Shown: positions 61,299 to 64,000 of the stretch, piece after piece
Position numbering within the stretch: the stretch's first letter is position 1
How the letters are laid out: every line of letters begins with the position of its first letter
Origin: Candidatus Scalindua sp.
GTDB lineage: Bacteria; Planctomycetota; Brocadiia; Brocadiales; Scalinduaceae
Assembly: GCA_021776915.1 (NCBI GenBank)
Contig: JAIQZU010000054.1
Coordinates: forward strand, 1 to 64,000
Length of the DNA stretch: 64,000 nt
Reading direction: 5' to 3'
Made by a program: the position numbers and the translations under genes
The notes under the pieces: model-generated
Seen by the model: only the letters and a program-made list of their open reading frames with translations
Database searches by the model: none
Told to the model about the DNA's origin: nothing

Positions 61299-61304
61299 TT
61301 TCAA

Positions 61305-62099
61305 CCTCCCGCTAAGATACCTTGTACATTTATATTATCGTCAGACCTGCAATACTCTTTAGCAAAAATATATTTTATTTTTCAAGCAATAATTATGCCG
61401 CAACTGATTATAAGTTCCTACTCACCTTCCAGTCAGTTCTGACAGGAAGTGTAAAGTGAAATAGAATGACTAAAGTCAGGTAAAAGGTGAATATCATTAA
61501 TTTTTGAATAATATGATGTATTCATTTTTTTTTAACTTTAGGCACTTTGCACTTTAGACACTTCAAACCTCGTTTTGTCTAATAAACGTCTAAATAATCT
61601 ACATTATGCTCAAAATACCAACTGCAACGGAAATTATTTCCTCCTGAACAATAGTTATTAAGTTCCGTCATTCTCATAACTAAAGGAAAAAATAATAATT
61701 GAAATCTTCTACTAAATCCTTGTTTTATATATATTACCTGAGACCAAGAGCCTGTATGAGGAGAGTTAAAAGAGGACAACTCCGTGTTATTAGCAGGAAT
61801 GGCAACTATTTTGCGATACAGAGCGAACACATAGGAGCATATAAATACAATTGTAACGGTGCAAGCAAAGTGTAAAAACATACAGGGCGCAAAGAAATAA
61901 GCTTTCTAACGTAATTATAACAACTTTGCGAGCTTTTGATGGGCGTGGTGAAGTATTGTACTTTTTTTATTACATTCCCGTCTCAATCTTGCAGATCGAC
62001 CCGAAACGTTTAGATATATATTGATTCTGAATCAACTTCAGAATGACACTTTGGGTATTATAACTTTCAGTAACAGATACTAATAAAAAATATTGTGAC
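61305..62099. other. long region without a convincing gene
   Basis: AT-rich. A 100-codon minus frame (61579-61881) has composition unlike its neighbours and no ribosome site. A 39-codon plus frame starting at ATG 61757 (MRRVKRGQLRVISRNGNYF) is more protein-like but unsupported. No RNA gene recognised. Confidence 0.5.
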
Positions 62100-62126
62100 T
62101 AATCTTTATGCAACTTGTCCCGATAA
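62100..62126 (+). promoter_or_regulatory. sigma-28 promoter of the cheY operon
   Basis: TAATCTTT-N11-CCCGATAA against TAAAGTTT-N11-GCCGATAA, exact spacing, about 85 bases before cheY. Confidence 0.7.
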
Positions 62127-62211
62127 TATACGACAGTTCATTATATATTATTTAGATTTCAAAATCCTAAACAGCAATCTTTATATTTACAAGAAAGGAA
62201 TGGTGGTTTAA

Positions 62212-62592
62212 ATGACAAAAGTTCTATTAGTTGATGATTCTGCCGTAATGAGAAAGATAATCCAGAGAAACATAAAGGAAACGGGTATGATAGTGGATGA
62301 ATTCGTTGAAGCGGGAGACGGCAAACAGGCATTAGACAAGGTAAATGATAACGGTAATCTGGATTTAATATTGCTTGATTGGAATATGCCAAACATGTCA
62401 GGTATAGAATTTGTCAAGACATTGAGGTCCTTAAATCTTCCGAACAGGATACCTGTCGTAATGGTAACGACCGAGGGCTCTGATGCCAAAATAAGCGAGG
62501 CAAAGAATAGTGGTGCAGACGGCTATCTTACAAAGCCATTTACAGCAGACCAGCTGCGTGACACACTCGGAAGCTATCTTTTAATAAAATAA
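62212..62592 (+). CDS. cheY: chemotaxis response regulator CheY
   Basis: 126-residue single receiver domain: acidic pair Asp8-Asp9 (VLLVDDSAVMRK), phospho-acceptor Asp56 (LLDWNMP), switch Thr86/Thr87 region and Lys108 (YLTKPF). It signals to FliM (36179). Downstream cheX encodes its phosphatase. A single-domain protein next to motility genes and behind a sigma-28-type promoter. Confidence 0.93.
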   Translation: MTKVLLVDDSAVMRKIIQRNIKETGMIVDEFVEAGDGKQALDKVNDNGNLDLILLDWNMPNMSGIEFVKTLRSLNLPNRIPVVMVTTEGSDAKISEAKNSGADGYLTKPFTADQLRDTLGSYLLIK

Positions 62593-62628
62593 TCCAGCTA
62601 ATCAACCATATTATTTAGGAGAATAATA

Positions 62629-63165
62629 ATGACAACCACAACTTACGATGACGTCATAGAAGAAATTGTGAGTAGCACCAATGAAGTATTCTCAACAATG
62701 ATACCAATGGAAATCTCGACTGACGGCTCATTCTATCAAAAGGAAGATATGATATCTACTGACGTAATATCTCTCGTCAGCTTCACTGGAGAACATTCCG
62801 GCATACTTGCTATATTTTGTTGCAAGGATATTGCGCTTAAAATTACGTCTAACATGCTGGGTATTGAAGCTACCGAAGTAGATCAGGACACAAAAGATGC
62901 TATGGGGGAGGTGGCAAACATGATTGGTGGTACATTAAAGAACAAGATTTTTGAGAAATTCGGAGCAATGCATCTCTCTGTCCCTATAGTCATAGCAGGT
63001 GAGAGTCTTTCAATACGCTCTGCAACAGATAATGGTAAAGGTTCACAAAACGTCCATGTTTCAACAGGTGTAACATGTAACAGCCAGAACTCCTGGTTGA
63101 TGACGCCATTTTCTTCAAATGGAAGTACCTTTAACGTTGGATTCGTCGTTAAAAAGAATGATTAA
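62629..63165 (+). CDS. cheX: CheY-P phosphatase CheX
   Basis: 178 residues of the CheC/CheX/FliY fold with one E-x-x-N active-site motif (Glu94, Asn97 in AMGEVANMIGGTLKNKI). CheX removes phosphate from CheY-P. Strong ribosome site (ttaggagaataata), 36 bases after cheY, so an operon. The N-terminal region (DVIEEIVSSTNEVFSTMIPME) is typical. Confidence 0.9.
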   Translation: MTTTTYDDVIEEIVSSTNEVFSTMIPMEISTDGSFYQKEDMISTDVISLVSFTGEHSGILAIFCCKDIALKITSNMLGIEATEVDQDTKDAMGEVANMIGGTLKNKIFEKFGAMHLSVPIVIAGESLSIRSATDNGKGSQNVHVSTGVTCNSQNSWLMTPFSSNGSTFNVGFVVKKND

Positions 63166-63362
63166 GAAACTACATGTGTGGGCATAGCCGCTTGCCCGAC
63201 GAGTTTTTGGAGGGCATACTATCAGCATGACAGGCAACCAAGCTGAAAGCGCCCTATGTTAGAAGAAAATATCACTTTAAACATTTCAAGCAACTAAAAG
63301 AACTTGCAGGGAATGAAGTTTTTACAGAGTAATACTATAAACCCTAATACATAACAATAACA

Positions 63363-64000
63363 ATGGTAGAAACCTTAGAAACATCTATCTGTCCGCCAAA
63401 GCTCAAAGGATTAATAGACAGCACAATAAATAAGCTGAATGAGGATTGTACCAGTCTCCTGGGCAGAAACTTTGGCATATCAAAACCTAATAGCGAAATA
63501 GTGAGCCTTGGCGAATTTATAGATAATAAGGACGGTAATTACTATTTAATAAACTCAGAGCTCGGAGAATCCTACCAGGGCAGTATATGCACTATATTAA
63601 AGCTGAGTGATGCAATTAAGATCGGGAGTGTTCTTCTTGGTTCTGAAGATAAAGATATAAAGGAAAAGGTAGAGAAGGGAGAGCTTGATACCGACTGTAC
63701 TGATGGGATTATGGAATTCAGCAGACAGTATTCAGCTATAATTGAATCCGTACTCAGAAGCAAATTACCAAAGCCGGTACATGTAAAGCTATCAACATGC
63801 ACATCCATAAATAAAGACAATGCAGGTGACGTCTTAAAAGATATGCTTTCTAATGAGTATATAAGCCTTACGTCTTTTCTTTTAATTAAAGGATTTGATA
63901 CAGAACAATTCAACATATTATTTCCCATTGAATCAGCAGATGATTTTTTTGGAGAAATGATTCACGAAAAAAGTACAAACGTTCTTGTTACGGATGACTC
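63363..64000 (+). CDS. chemotaxis-type protein with N-terminal CheC-like region and a receiver domain (partial)
   Basis: The frame is open from ATG 63363 to the window end (212 codons), with no Shine-Dalgarno visible. Residues 1-200 are a globular domain; parts (SICTILKLSDAIKIGSVLLG, FNILFPIESADDFFGEM) suggest a CheC/FliN-like fold, but not firmly. The last residues (NVLVTDDS) open a receiver domain with its acidic pair. The gene follows cheY-cheX on the same strand. Rest of the protein is outside the window. Confidence 0.65.
   Translation, partial: MVETLETSICPPKLKGLIDSTINKLNEDCTSLLGRNFGISKPNSEIVSLGEFIDNKDGNYYLINSELGESYQGSICTILKLSDAIKIGSVLLGSEDKDIKEKVEKGELDTDCTDGIMEFSRQYSAIIESVLRSKLPKPVHVKLSTCTSINKDNAGDVLKDMLSNEYISLTSFLLIKGFDTEQFNILFPIESADDFFGEMIHEKSTNVLVTDD

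Noticed and set aside
61579-61881. 100-residue minus-strand frame
   Set aside because: Composition is not protein-like beyond a hydrophobic start, with no ribosome site and no recognisable domain.

Overview
The window is an AT-rich bacterial chromosome segment dominated by one large flagellar/chemotaxis locus, with a surface-glycosylation block to its left. The organism is most likely a planctomycete, perhaps an anammox-type (Brocadiales) lineage. That is an inference from overall character: multi-module TPR glycosyltransferases, HD-GYP expansion, many intergenic palindromes, and a small Cys-rich protein of a type I associate with planctomycetes. There is no rRNA or tRNA in the window to confirm it.

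Left block (1-10.4 kb, + strand): the end of a GT9-like glycosyltransferase, a SAM methyltransferase, a GT4+GT2+TPR protein, a GT2+TPR protein, a NodU/CmcH-type carbamoyltransferase and a second GT2+TPR paralogue translationally coupled to it. It lies directly upstream of flagellin, so modification of flagellin or of a surface glycan is a reasonable guess.

Filament block (10.8-21.4 kb, + strand): flagellin with a textbook sigma-28 promoter, a very large FliD (1285 aa) carrying four divergent copies of one inserted domain, FliS, a FlgN-like chaperone, a GT2 enzyme with a possible sigma-28 promoter, and an HD-GYP protein. Two short paralogous proteins sharing a WYCxYAT motif flank fliD; each sits behind its own sigma-54 promoter.

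Middle and right (21.8-60.9 kb, - strand): three more HD-GYP proteins, one with a broken HD motif, then the core flagellar genes. Read in transcription order from the right they are: a TolB-like/TPR protein, an NtrC-type regulator, an orphan histidine-phosphoacceptor protein, a receiver-phosphatase protein, TPR proteins, a sensor kinase and NtrC-type regulator pair (FlgS/FlgR-like), flgB-flgC-fliE, fliF-G-H-I-J, a MotE-like protein, motA-motB-motB2-fliL-fliM-fliN, fliO-P-Q-R-flhB-flhA-flhF, a small membrane protein where flhG is often found, and fliA. A flgM-like gene lies at 60.6 kb. The right end carries cheY, cheX and the start of a gene ending in a receiver domain (+ strand).

Regulation can be read from the DNA. 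Six sites match TGGYAY-N5-TTGC, in front of fliO, fliF, flgB, the TPR/kinase/regulator operon and the two small paralogues. Three sites match the sigma-28 pattern, in front of flagellin, cheY and a glycosyltransferase. The implied hierarchy is kinase and NtrC-type activator, then sigma-54 middle genes, then FliA/FlgM, then late genes. Rod, hook and ring genes (flgD-L, flgH/I, fliK) are not in the window.

Intergenic spaces carry modular palindromic repeats joined by a recurring junction (four loci), two copies of a TA-bounded MITE-like element, and short AATCCG-type repeats that have grown into the ends of several coding regions.
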